Shown here: one piece after another, positions 26,061-32,908 of the stretch
Position numbering within the stretch: position 1 is the first letter of the stretch
How the letters are laid out: every line of letters starts with the position of its first letter
Assembly (NCBI GenBank): GCA_016789145.1
Contig: JAEUQI010000007.1
Coordinates: 1-59,747, forward strand
DNA length: 59,747 nt
Origin: Blastocatellia bacterium
GTDB lineage: Bacteria > Acidobacteriota > Blastocatellia > Pyrinomonadales > Pyrinomonadaceae
Reading direction: 5' to 3'
Translations under genes and position numbers: made by a program
Notes under the pieces: model-generated
Told to the model about the DNA's origin: nothing
Seen by the model: the letters and a program-made list of their open reading frames with translations, nothing else
Databases searched by the model: none

Positions 26061-26950
26061 TGAGGGCACTCGTAACAATTGCGTTCGTATTCGCGATCGC
26101 GGTCTCAGTTCATGCGCAGCAGGCCATCAAGCTCAAGGGCCAGATCGTGTGCGAATCTTGCTGGGCCGAGCAGGCCGACCGCAAGAAAAATCCGTACGGC
26201 ACAGCGGCTGACCTGACATGTGCTGACGAATGCGCCGGAAAAGGCCTGCCGCGTGCTTTGGCGGTCGAGGGCGAGAAGGGCTTTACGCTCTACACACTCG
26301 AACGCGGTGCTTATAAGACGACGCCCAAGGCGTTTCTCGAACTCGTTCCAAAGATCGTCGAGATCGAAGGCTCGCTTCGCACTGAAGGAGACAAACGTAT
26401 CGTCAAGGTCGATAAACTAAAGGTTCTCGCCTACGGTCCCGCATTGCCAATACTCGCATCGACTGACGCCGTGCTTTCTTTGAAAGATCTGACCGGAGCC
26501 GAGCAATCGCTCGCTAATTACAAAGGCCGCTATGTAGTTCTTAATTTCTGGGCGACTTGGTGCATACCTTGCCAGAAAGAGATGCCTGATCTGTCGATGA
26601 TACAGAATGAGTACGCACCTCTTGGCGTTCAGGTCATCGGTGCGGCGGGCGACCCGGCGGCTGATTCGGCGAAGGTGTTGAAGTTTATTCGCGAATACAA
26701 GGTCAACTTCCCTATCTGGCTCGGCGCCTCGACGACCGATATGCAGCGATTTGGGCTCGGCGAGGTGCTGCCCGCAACCGCGATCATCGACCGCGACGGC
26801 AAGATCGTCTGGCGAAAGATCGGTATCGTAGATGCTCCGGAATTACGCAAGGAACTCGATAAACTATTGAATCCAAAGGTCGCTGCGGCGACAAAAACTG
26901 CGAAGGCGGAACGAGCAAAGACGAAAAATGCGTCGCTCGTACCTGCCTGA
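26060..26950 (+). CDS. TlpA-like exported thioredoxin with N-terminal four-Cys domain
   Basis: 296 residues with signal peptide (MRALVTIAFVFAIAVSVHAQ). An N-terminal domain of ~120 residues contains C31-E-S-C34 and C54-A-D-E-C58, a possible metal or extra redox site. The C-terminal TlpA/redoxin domain has NFWATWCIPCQKEMPDL with the CxxC active site and LPATAIIDRDGKIVW with the cis-Pro loop. TlpA-like proteins reduce periplasmic disulphides in cytochrome c or copper-site assembly. It overlaps the DsbA gene by one base. The tail is Lys/Ala-rich. Confidence 0.9.
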   Translation: MRALVTIAFVFAIAVSVHAQQAIKLKGQIVCESCWAEQADRKKNPYGTAADLTCADECAGKGLPRALAVEGEKGFTLYTLERGAYKTTPKAFLELVPKIVEIEGSLRTEGDKRIVKVDKLKVLAYGPALPILASTDAVLSLKDLTGAEQSLANYKGRYVVLNFWATWCIPCQKEMPDLSMIQNEYAPLGVQVIGAAGDPAADSAKVLKFIREYKVNFPIWLGASTTDMQRFGLGEVLPATAIIDRDGKIVWRKIGIVDAPELRKELDKLLNPKVAAATKTAKAERAKTKNASLVPA

Positions 26951-26973
26951 CCTGTCTGACCGGGCGAAGGCCA

Positions 26974-26992
26974 GGCTGTCCGGGGGACAGCC
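26974..26992 (+). promoter_or_regulatory. Perfect hairpin between the TlpA-like gene and the next gene
   Basis: GGCTGTCC, loop GGG, GGACAGCC forms a perfect 8-bp stem 24 bp after the TlpA-like stop. There is no T-tract behind it, so it is unlikely to be an intrinsic terminator. It may mark a processing or stability element in the transcript. Confidence 0.4.
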
Positions 26993-27025
26993 GATAACGT
27001 AAGAAAATTCACCGCAGGAATTCGC

Positions 27026-27505
27026 TTGATACCGAATCAAGTCGATCGAGCCGTAGCGCGCGCGACCTTGATCTATCGATGGCATCCGCGCGTGCATTTC
27101 GGCGTCGAATACAATCCAAAGGTCGGCGAAGTGCGTCCGCTGCTTACGCTAATTCCGGTTACCGAAACCGCGAATCGTCCGGCTGTCATCTTCGGCATAT
27201 CATCCGACCGCATCGGAACGCCATCGGGGACTTCGTTCTATTTGACAGCGAGCAAAGACCTTGAGAATTGGACGGGCCTACCTATCGCCCCATACGGCGG
27301 CGTGGTTTACGGGACTTATGAAAAGAAATTGCGTGCGATAGGCGGGCTGAATATTCGTTTCCATCCGCGAGTTTCATCGATGATCCAATTCGACGGCGTA
27401 AAGGTACATCCCGGCCTGACCTACTCATTTAACGATACCCACGCCCTCACATTCCTTATGATCCGCGGCAAAGATCCGGGCATTTCCTATACCTTTTCCT
27501 TCTAA
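27026..27505 (+). CDS. Hypothetical beta-rich protein with TTG start
   Basis: 159 residues. The start is a TTG at 27026 preceded by gcagga at 27014-27019; no ATG fits. The sequence alternates strands and turns (FGVEYNPKVGEVRPLLTLIP, LTFLMIRGKDPGISYTFSF) and ends in an aromatic Phe, as in outer-membrane barrels. No signal peptide is visible at this start, which leaves either a missed upstream start or a non-exported beta protein. It ends 24 bp before the convergent PepSY gene. The family is not recognised. Confidence 0.6.
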   Translation: MIPNQVDRAVARATLIYRWHPRVHFGVEYNPKVGEVRPLLTLIPVTETANRPAVIFGISSDRIGTPSGTSFYLTASKDLENWTGLPIAPYGGVVYGTYEKKLRAIGGLNIRFHPRVSSMIQFDGVKVHPGLTYSFNDTHALTFLMIRGKDPGISYTFSF

Positions 27506-27528
27506 GCGGCAAATATCAGATAGCTTGA

Positions 27529-28284
27529 TCAGCCTCGGATGATCCGTCGCAGCATTTTTGAACTTACTAAGAACAGCAGAAAGCCCGAAGCGATCGTCAG
27601 CAATCCGAGCGCCGAAAAACCTCGGAGCAGCCAGTTGTTGATGTTATCGCGTTCGTTGAAATCCATCGTGTGGAGCATCCAAAGAAAGTCGAAGATGCGC
27701 CAGTTGCCGGTGCGAAAAGCACCGATCTGGCCGGTTTGCTGCGATAGATAGACGGTCAGGTTGTCGCTATTTTCGAACGAAACAGCCCACGCCGGCAGCG
27801 GTTTCTCGCGATACTCGTGATGGCCGCCGACGTTTTCTTTGGTTATGAGAGCGACGCTTTTGAGCGGCAGTTCTGTACGCAGAGCCGAGGTCGCGATGCG
27901 GATCGCTTCGGCCTCAGTAAACGCCGCACGCACGTTGCCGGTAAGTGCATCGGCGACGGCGAGTTCGTCTTTGTCGTCGGGCGTGCGATAACCGATCTCA
28001 TAATGCGGCGTGCCGAGCACATCGACGATCCGCACTTTTTCGATAGATCTCGCGACGCCTGACGCGACCAATTTCGCGGCGGGAATCTGCGGCGCGACAA
28101 ACGTCTTGTCGATCGCGATCGATTGTTCGTGTTCGACGCGAAGATGATCGCCGCGAATTTCTTTGATATTCGTCCAGCTAAAATACAGCCCGCCGACCGT
28201 CCAAAACACGAACTGAATGCCGATAAAGATGCCGAGATAACGATGCATTCGGCGGATGTAATGCTTGTAGTTTCGTCTTTTCAT
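27529..28284 (-). CDS. PepSY-domain membrane protein
   Basis: 251 residues from ATG 28284 (MKRRNYKHYIRRMHRYLGIF), two bases after the previous gene's stop; a longer frame overlapping that gene is rejected. A first membrane segment (YLGIFIGIQFVFWTVGGLYF) is followed by a PepSY-like periplasmic region (EAIRIATSALRTELPL, WRIFDFLWMLHTMDF) and a final membrane segment (LLRGFSALGLLTIASGFLLF). PepSY-associated proteins are linked to periplasmic redox, iron or copper reduction and peptidase control. It is the last gene of the minus-strand copper-type operon. Confidence 0.85.
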   Translation of the reverse strand: MKRRNYKHYIRRMHRYLGIFIGIQFVFWTVGGLYFSWTNIKEIRGDHLRVEHEQSIAIDKTFVAPQIPAAKLVASGVARSIEKVRIVDVLGTPHYEIGYRTPDDKDELAVADALTGNVRAAFTEAEAIRIATSALRTELPLKSVALITKENVGGHHEYREKPLPAWAVSFENSDNLTVYLSQQTGQIGAFRTGNWRIFDFLWMLHTMDFNERDNINNWLLRGFSALGLLTIASGFLLFLVSSKMLRRIIRG

Positions 28285-28286
28285 CT

Positions 28287-28712
28287 CTATTCGACCACCG
28301 GCGAAGCTTGCGATAACAACATCTGCCAAACTCCCGATGACTTTCGGTAAACGACGGTCCATTGAAAGGTCTTTGGGCTGGTTCCGCTTGTTTTTGTGCG
28401 GCCTTGTGCGATGGCGAGGTCTTTGCCGAAGGATCTGATCGAGATCGTTTCGGGCGTGAGCGAATCGATCGTTTCTTCGCCGCTTACAAGATAATCGATA
28501 CGAGTTTTCTTGTCATCGACCTTTCCGGACGCGTGAGTGTGCGTGAATTCCTCAGCGATGCGGCTTTCGAGAAGCTTCTTGTTCTTCTCTTTGATCGCCT
28601 TTACGATCTCCGTTCGAAGTTTCTTGATCTCGGTCTCGCTGCGGCCGCCGTTGGCAAAGGCCGCGCCGGCGGCCAATGCGATAAATACTATGCAAACTGC
28701 TAGATACTTCAT
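28287..28712 (-). CDS. Exported NTF2-like (DUF4440) protein
   Basis: 141 residues. A signal peptide (MKYLAVCIVFIALAAGAAFA) is followed by a helix-rich start (ETEIKKLRTEIVKAIKEKNK) and strands typical of the NTF2/SnoaL/DUF4440 cone fold (EFTHTHASGKVDDKK, FQWTVVYRKSSGVWQMLLSQ). HTH near residue 58 supplies paired His residues that could bind metal or ligand. It lies between the CusF-cytochrome gene (15 bp) and the PepSY gene (2 bp), so it belongs to that operon. The role is unknown. Confidence 0.82.
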   Translation of the reverse strand: MKYLAVCIVFIALAAGAAFANGGRSETEIKKLRTEIVKAIKEKNKKLLESRIAEEFTHTHASGKVDDKKTRIDYLVSGEETIDSLTPETISIRSFGKDLAIAQGRTKTSGTSPKTFQWTVVYRKSSGVWQMLLSQASPVVE

Positions 28713-28727
28713 ATTTTCCTCAACGAA

Positions 28728-29372
28728 TTAGTGCTTGTGACCCTCGTTTCTTTTGAGGCCCTTCTGGATGTCTTCGCGCACGAAACGGACGACTTCCTTG
28801 ATCTGCTCGGGCGTTAGCTTGTCGCGAAATGCGGGCATTTCCTTGTATTTCTTTTTCGACTTACCGTCGGTGACGGTCTTGATGAAATCAGCTTCGGTGT
28901 GGTCGAGGGCGTGGCCGCTGGTGAGCGGAATTCCTTTGTCAGCACCTTGGCCTTTGTCGCCGTGACATTCTGCACAATTTGCAACGTAGATATCTTTAGC
29001 AGAGGTCAAAGCCACCTCGCCGATCTTGTTGAATTTGGTGTATTTCACCTTCGAGCCTTCGCGAAGTATCTCAAACTCGACCTTGTCGCCCGGCTTGACC
29101 TGCGTCAACAATGCTGGGTCCGCGACCGGTTCGTTCATCTCCATCGGCGCCATATAGCCCGGAATGTCCTCGTGATCGACCGTGACCTTGCCGGCGGCGA
29201 CATCGACGGCCTTGACAACGCCGACGCTGCGGTACGTTTGCGAATCCGCGGACGGAGCACCAGCGGGCGACGCCACATTTGCCTGTTTCGGCGTCTCAAC
29301 CGCACTCGAACACGCCGCCGCGATCGCAATCGCAGCGAACAAAATAACTACCATCAGTTTCTGTATTTTCAT
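28728..29372 (-). CDS. Lipoprotein with CusF copper domain fused to cytochrome c
   Basis: 214 residues from ATG 29372 (MKIQKLMVVILFAAIAIAAACSS), with GAGG just upstream; a longer frame to 29420 lacks a signal at its start. A lipobox (IAAAC) puts it on a membrane. Residues ~45-115 form a CusF-type copper-binding barrel (VGVVKAVDVAAGKVTVDHED, then GYMAPMEM with Met ligands; the His is in VDHED). Residues ~125-205 are a class I cytochrome c with CAECH and the later Met (KYKEMPAFRDKL). The fusion suggests copper bound next to a haem, either for copper redox or for electron delivery. It ends in a His-rich NEGHKH. Confidence 0.88.
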   Translation of the reverse strand: MKIQKLMVVILFAAIAIAAACSSAVETPKQANVASPAGAPSADSQTYRSVGVVKAVDVAAGKVTVDHEDIPGYMAPMEMNEPVADPALLTQVKPGDKVEFEILREGSKVKYTKFNKIGEVALTSAKDIYVANCAECHGDKGQGADKGIPLTSGHALDHTEADFIKTVTDGKSKKKYKEMPAFRDKLTPEQIKEVVRFVREDIQKGLKRNEGHKH

Positions 29373-29444
29373 ATCCTCACTTCCCTTTGGTTCTGAAGAC
29401 GGCTCGCACTGCGACCTCAATTGATGAAGTGTGTGTACAAGTTT

Positions 29445-29520
29445 CTACGGTCTTAATAAGGCGGGGCAAAAGTAGCAGCAGCCACAGCCCGAGCCATCTT
29501 CAAATTGTTTGGCGTCTCGC
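29445..29520 (-). other. Short Cys-rich open frame just after the MbnH-type gene (unproven)
   Basis: Read in the +1 frame relative to the di-haem enzyme gene and continuing past its stop, the DNA encodes ...FEDGSGCGCCYFCPALLRP and then TAG at 29445. The frame is closed upstream by a TAA inside the previous gene, and no ATG, GTG or TTG start is present. The CGCCYFC core is notable beside MbnP/MbnH genes but may be chance. It is listed as an observation, not as a gene. Confidence 0.2.
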
Positions 29521-30687
29521 CTAACGCCACGGATCGCTGAAGCGCGGATCCTTGATAAATTCCTTGTCTGTTAGCGACAGTAAGAACGCGATGAGGTCGG
29601 CTTTTTCGGCCGCCGAGAGGCGAAAGCCGCTGACGAAGCTGCTCTTGTTCGGGTTCTTGCTGCCGTCGCCGGCATTGGGGCCGTCCTTGATCGTGCGGCC
29701 GCCGGCTTTGTAATGTTCGATCACGTCATCGAGCGTAGCGATGCTGCCGTCGTGCATGTACGGAGCGGTCAGCTCGATATTGCGGAGCGTCGGCACTTTG
29801 AATTTGCCCATGTCTTCGCGGTCGTTCGTGAATTCGAAGAGGCCTGTATTGTTCGCCGGATAGCCGCCTTTGCCGTCGATATTGTAAAGGCCGTTGTTTT
29901 GGAACTCGGTCGTTTCGATGGACTTGCCGACGTAATTCGACGTGCCCGAGATGTTGAAACCGACGTGGCAATCCATACATTCGAGCCGCTCGCTAAAGAA
30001 CAGATGTTCGCCTCGTTTCGCACTTTCAGAGATGGCGTCCTTCTGGCCTTCGTAACGGTAACGGTCGTACGGCGAATTGCCTGAGATGAGCGAACGGACG
30101 AACGACGCGATCGATTTGGTGACCTGTTCGATGGTGTGCCGTTCTTTGGCTTCGGGAAATGCTCGCTCGAATAATGTCGCGTATCGAGGCTCTGCCTTGA
30201 GCCTCGCGATCAGCAAAGCCTCTTTGCCTGCCATGCCCATTTCGATCGGGTCTTCGCCAAATAGCGGCGTCAGCGGCTGGCGTTCGAGGTGAATGACCGA
30301 CGGATTTGCCCAGTTGAGCGACGCCGCGTAGGCGACGTTGGCGAGGCTCATCGAGTTTCGCGGATGAACATCGCCGGTCGTGCCGATCGAACGCGGCTTT
30401 GGCTCGGTGAACGCCAGTTCCTGCAAATGACACGTCGCACACGATGTTTTCTCGTTTATCGAAAGCCGTTTGTCATAGAACAGGTGTCGGCCGAGCTCGA
30501 CCTTGGCGTCGGACATCGGATTGTCCGCCGGCACGATCGGCGTCGGCATGCTTTTGGGCAAACGCCAGACAAAGCCCGCAGTTTGGGCGTCGGCCCTTGT
30601 TCCGAAATTATCGAAACAGAGGCCGACGATTCCCAAAAGCACGAACGCGACTGCGAACGTCAATTTTGCGATCGACGCGGTCGTCAT
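29521..30687 (-). CDS. Di-haem cytochrome c peroxidase-like enzyme, MbnH (MauG) type
   Basis: 388 residues from ATG 30687 (MTTASIAKLTFAVAFVLLGI); the frame open farther upstream lies over the MbnP gene and is rejected. A signal segment precedes two c-type haem motifs, C83-A-T-C-H87 and C237-M-D-C-H241. The MauG/CCP signature TAPYMHDGSIATLDDVI is near 308-322, and the ending FLLSLTDKEFIKDPRFSDPW is typical of the MXAN_0977/MbnH family. Known MbnH enzymes oxidise a Trp of MbnP to kynurenine, creating a copper(I) site. Here the start overlaps the MbnP stop (ATGA), a strong functional link. Confidence 0.92.
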   Translation of the reverse strand: MTTASIAKLTFAVAFVLLGIVGLCFDNFGTRADAQTAGFVWRLPKSMPTPIVPADNPMSDAKVELGRHLFYDKRLSINEKTSCATCHLQELAFTEPKPRSIGTTGDVHPRNSMSLANVAYAASLNWANPSVIHLERQPLTPLFGEDPIEMGMAGKEALLIARLKAEPRYATLFERAFPEAKERHTIEQVTKSIASFVRSLISGNSPYDRYRYEGQKDAISESAKRGEHLFFSERLECMDCHVGFNISGTSNYVGKSIETTEFQNNGLYNIDGKGGYPANNTGLFEFTNDREDMGKFKVPTLRNIELTAPYMHDGSIATLDDVIEHYKAGGRTIKDGPNAGDGSKNPNKSSFVSGFRLSAAEKADLIAFLLSLTDKEFIKDPRFSDPWR

Positions 30688-31562
30688 CGCCGCTGCCCCG
30701 AAACCGATGCTCGAGTCGTTGGCATTCGCTTGATGGTGAACACGGACTGTTCGCGTGCCGCTGTTCCGGCAAACGGAAGTCCGAGGTTCGCGAACACAGG
30801 CGCACAATCGGCATCGCCATCGAACGACATACAGCCCGACGCTGTCTTCTCTTGGTTCGTGTCCACATCTGCTCCGGCGAACAACGATCTGAGATCGATG
30901 GTCGCGACATCTTTTGCGAGGTCGAATTTGGCGAACGAAAACTCCGGCCGATTGGCGTGGCCGCAGGTCGTGACATTTGTCGCCGCGTCGGTCTTGCAAT
31001 CCGAACTGCCAAGATGCAGAACGTAGCCGTTAGGGCGGCCGGTCGTTTTGGTGTCGATGCGTGCGAATTTGTAGCCCGATTGCCATGACCACATCATACG
31101 AGTGACGTTGAGCGGCGCAGATGCTTTCGACGGGTCGAGATGATTTAGGTCTTGAGGCACGCCGATCCTGAATTTGAGCCCGACGTATTTCCCTTTTGGT
31201 ACAGAGCCGCGGATCGAGGTGTTGAGGTCGGCAGTGCCGTTCTTACACGGGCCTGTGCCGTCTTCAAAATCTATTAGAGCGACACGGTCGGATTGGAATT
31301 TTCCATCATTGGCGAGCGAAACCGAGGTTTCCTTGCCTTTTTTGTCCACCAATCGAACGTCTTGAACGTAGAACCGAAAATCCGAAACGGTCATCGTCGA
31401 ACCAGTCGTTCCGATGCCGGTGTATGTCTCCGAACAGTTGAATCGTTTGCCGTCAACGGCCGCCGCTAGGTTGATCGTGATTGGCTGCCGAGCTTGAGAG
31501 AATGCTATTCCTGAAAGTAAAAGTACAAATATGAATGAACGAGAAAATAAATTTGAGATCAT
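30684..31562 (-). CDS. MbnP family copper-binding protein
   Basis: 292 residues; ribosome binding site GGAGG and signal peptide ending IAFSQ. The features are those of the MbnP/MXAN_0976 family: MTVSDFRFYVQDVRLVDKKG, ALIDFEDGTGPCKNGTADLN, YVGLKFRIGVPQDLNHLD and RMMWSWQSGYKFARID, with the W158-x-W160 motif expected to supply the oxidised Trp. VDGKRFNCSETY, CGHANRP, and Cys pairs (C43/C106; more near the C-terminus) suggest disulphides. In characterised members, MbnH converts one Trp to kynurenine and the protein then binds copper(I) in the periplasm. It is followed by the MbnH-type gene with ATGA overlap. Confidence 0.92.
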   Translation of the reverse strand: MISNLFSRSFIFVLLLSGIAFSQARQPITINLAAAVDGKRFNCSETYTGIGTTGSTMTVSDFRFYVQDVRLVDKKGKETSVSLANDGKFQSDRVALIDFEDGTGPCKNGTADLNTSIRGSVPKGKYVGLKFRIGVPQDLNHLDPSKASAPLNVTRMMWSWQSGYKFARIDTKTTGRPNGYVLHLGSSDCKTDAATNVTTCGHANRPEFSFAKFDLAKDVATIDLRSLFAGADVDTNQEKTASGCMSFDGDADCAPVFANLGLPFAGTAAREQSVFTIKRMPTTRASVSGQRR

Positions 31563-31592
31563 GATCCCTCCGAAAAATTAGACACACGCCTC

Positions 31593-31623
31593 GATCATCG
31601 GGCACAATTTGCCCGCGATGATC
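31593..31623 (-). promoter_or_regulatory. Strong hairpin in the leader of the MbnP operon
   Basis: GATCATC/GATGATC arms plus GGGCA/TGCCC form an interrupted 12-bp stem around CAATT. On the minus strand a TAATTTTT run lies about 15 nt downstream, then GGAGG and the MbnP ATG. It could be a terminator for the 31651 gene or an attenuator for mbnP; the gap to the T-run makes a standard terminator less likely. Confidence 0.4.
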
Positions 31624-31650
31624 TCGGCTAAATTTGGTTAGAATGTGCGA

Positions 31651-32211
31651 CTAATTGGACGGAGGACCGCGTTGCGGTTTGGTCAGGCGATCGGTCGTGG
31701 AGACGATCGGATCGTTGTGAAAGGTCGGCGAGCTGCCTACAGTTGTTACGTTTTCGGGAAGTTGAAAGGCTTCGAGCGTGATCAATGCAGGCGCTGTGTC
31801 TGCAAAATTTGCTCCGGCAGTTTGGCGTTCGCGTTTGATAGCGAACTTCGAATTCGGTGCGTTGGGACTGCCGCGAAGGTCAAAAAATGCTCGTGTGCCG
31901 AGGGACTTATAGGCAAAAAAGAGTTCGTCAACCTGAGCTTGGCTCGAAATGAAACGAGCAATAGGGCTTGCGGCTAATCTTTGTGAGAACTCGCGAGTCG
32001 ATGCAGGCGGTGCGCAGTAGTCAGTCGAGCTGACCGTTACGACAGGTTTGGCCTGAGCCGAAGGAACCCAACGTTTTTGAAGGGGACAATAGACACTGCC
32101 GCTTTGGGGAGCAAAATTCGCAAAAACTGTCTGAAAGGAACCAAAAAGCAGGGCAATTGCCCAAAGAGAGATCAGCAAGTATTTTCGTATTTGCTTCGCC
32201 TCTCCTAACAT
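31651..32211 (-). CDS. Exported hypothetical protein upstream of MbnP
   Basis: 186 residues with a signal peptide (~10-32, LLISLWAIALLFGSFQTVFA). The mature part includes SGSVYCPLQKRWVPS and STDYCAPPAST, two Cys likely to pair, then a helical segment (PIARFISSQAQVDELFFAYK). The C-terminus is Pro/Thr-rich (TDRLTKPQRGPPSN). It is not recognised. It begins 43 bp downstream of the split tRNA gene's 3' end and precedes the MbnP gene by 88 bp on the same strand. A copper-system accessory role is inferred from position only. Confidence 0.68.
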   Translation of the reverse strand: MLGEAKQIRKYLLISLWAIALLFGSFQTVFANFAPQSGSVYCPLQKRWVPSAQAKPVVTVSSTDYCAPPASTREFSQRLAASPIARFISSQAQVDELFFAYKSLGTRAFFDLRGSPNAPNSKFAIKRERQTAGANFADTAPALITLEAFQLPENVTTVGSSPTFHNDPIVSTTDRLTKPQRGPPSN

Positions 32212-32296
32212 CTTCCTTTTGCCTTTATCCTTTTTCCTTTCGCCTTTGGTTTTTGGTGCCCCCGGTAGGATTCGAACCTACAGCCAACAGATTATG

Positions 32297-32908
32297 CTTA
32301 CCAGCTACGCCTTTCGACGCCTCTTTCGAGTTTGTGGTCTGGACTTTCTCTTCATCCGGCGTTTGCCGGAGCCTGCTGTCAAGTCTCTACACCTTTCCCG
32401 AACGATTCGGGACTTGGCTCGGGATTACCATGTGCCGGAAATCGGCATTTAGGCTTCCCCGAATTTAACAGATTCTACTAAACTGTCTGCGGACAGATCT
32501 AGCAACCCTTTTTCGCGATGGCCGTATGGAACTTAAATGCACTGTTTGTGAGAAATTTCTAGTTGGCAGGCAACGTATGTTTTGCTCTACCAAGTGCAAA
32601 AATTCAACAACAAACAATCGTAATCAAAACTACATTGCTCAACAGCAACGAGGTTATGCTCGTCGAACCGAACTGATCCGAATGAAAGGCGGCAAGTGCC
32701 AAAGTTGCGGATACAAAAAGAATCAAGCTGCATTAAGCTTTCATCATATCGAACCCAAAACCAAATCCTTTCAAATCGACATTCGAAAGTGTTCGAACAG
32801 CTCTTGGGAAAGCTTAGAGAAAGAAGCAAACAAATGTCAGCTACTTTGCTTAAACTGTCACGCTGAACTACATAACCCAAGTTTTGCCACTTAGGCCGTC
32901 GCTACCTG
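32297..32908 (-). ncRNA. Group I self-splicing intron (tRNA anticodon-loop type)
   Basis: 612 nt; the exon before it ends in U and the intron ends in G, as group I splicing requires. The conserved core occupies the 3' ~190 nt (32297-~32490). It includes a P5-like hairpin TGCCG/CGGCA (32433-32447), CCCGAGCCAAG (around 32411-32423), a P6 hairpin TCCCGAA/TTCGGGA (32396-32412), AAGGTGTAGAGACTTGAC (32378-32395) whose GACTT pairs as P7 with AAGTC near 32342, and a P8 hairpin TCCGGC/GCCGGA (32355-32370). GAAA-loop P9 hairpins follow. The wording closely resembles the bacterial tRNA introns of the Azoarcus tRNA-Ile and cyanobacterial tRNA-Leu type. A further hairpin lies at 32483-32496. Confidence 0.92.
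32526..32894 (+). CDS. HNH endonuclease inside the intron, antisense to it
   Basis: 122 residues. An N-terminal zinc-ribbon (C5xxC8, FC20STKC24) is followed by a linker and an HNH core: C57-Q-S-C60, H72-H73-I-E-P, C107-L-N-C110-H and H115. The wording resembles phage- and intron-borne HNH homing endonucleases (CxxCG...FHHIxP...CxNCHxExH). All metal and catalytic positions are present, so it is probably active. It lies wholly within the intron but on the strand opposite to the tRNA, so it needs its own promoter. An imperfect stem (GCGACGG/CCATCGC, near 32896-32902 and 32514-32521) brackets the gene, as if it was inserted at a hairpin tip. No clear ribosome binding site is seen. Confidence 0.88.
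   Translation: MELKCTVCEKFLVGRQRMFCSTKCKNSTTNNRNQNYIAQQQRGYARRTELIRMKGGKCQSCGYKKNQAALSFHHIEPKTKSFQIDIRKCSNSSWESLEKEANKCQLLCLNCHAELHNPSFAT

Noticed and set aside
28285..28362. Upstream extension of the PepSY frame
   Set aside because: It overlaps the NTF2-like gene and would put non-family sequence before the first membrane helix.
30688..30999. Upstream extension of the MbnH-type frame
   Set aside because: It lies inside the mbnP gene on the same strand, has no signal peptide, and the ATGA-coupled start at 30687 is clearly better.
27529..32211. Complete methanobactin biosynthesis operon
   Set aside because: No MbnB/MbnC-type (DUF692) genes or MATE exporter, and no peptide gene with a valid start; only the MbnP/MbnH pair is present.
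32157..32468. Open frame over the tRNA 3' exon and intron core (reads ...VPPVGFEPTANRLC...)
   Set aside because: It is the well-known false protein produced by translating a tRNA and ribozyme core; the RNA gene explains the sequence.
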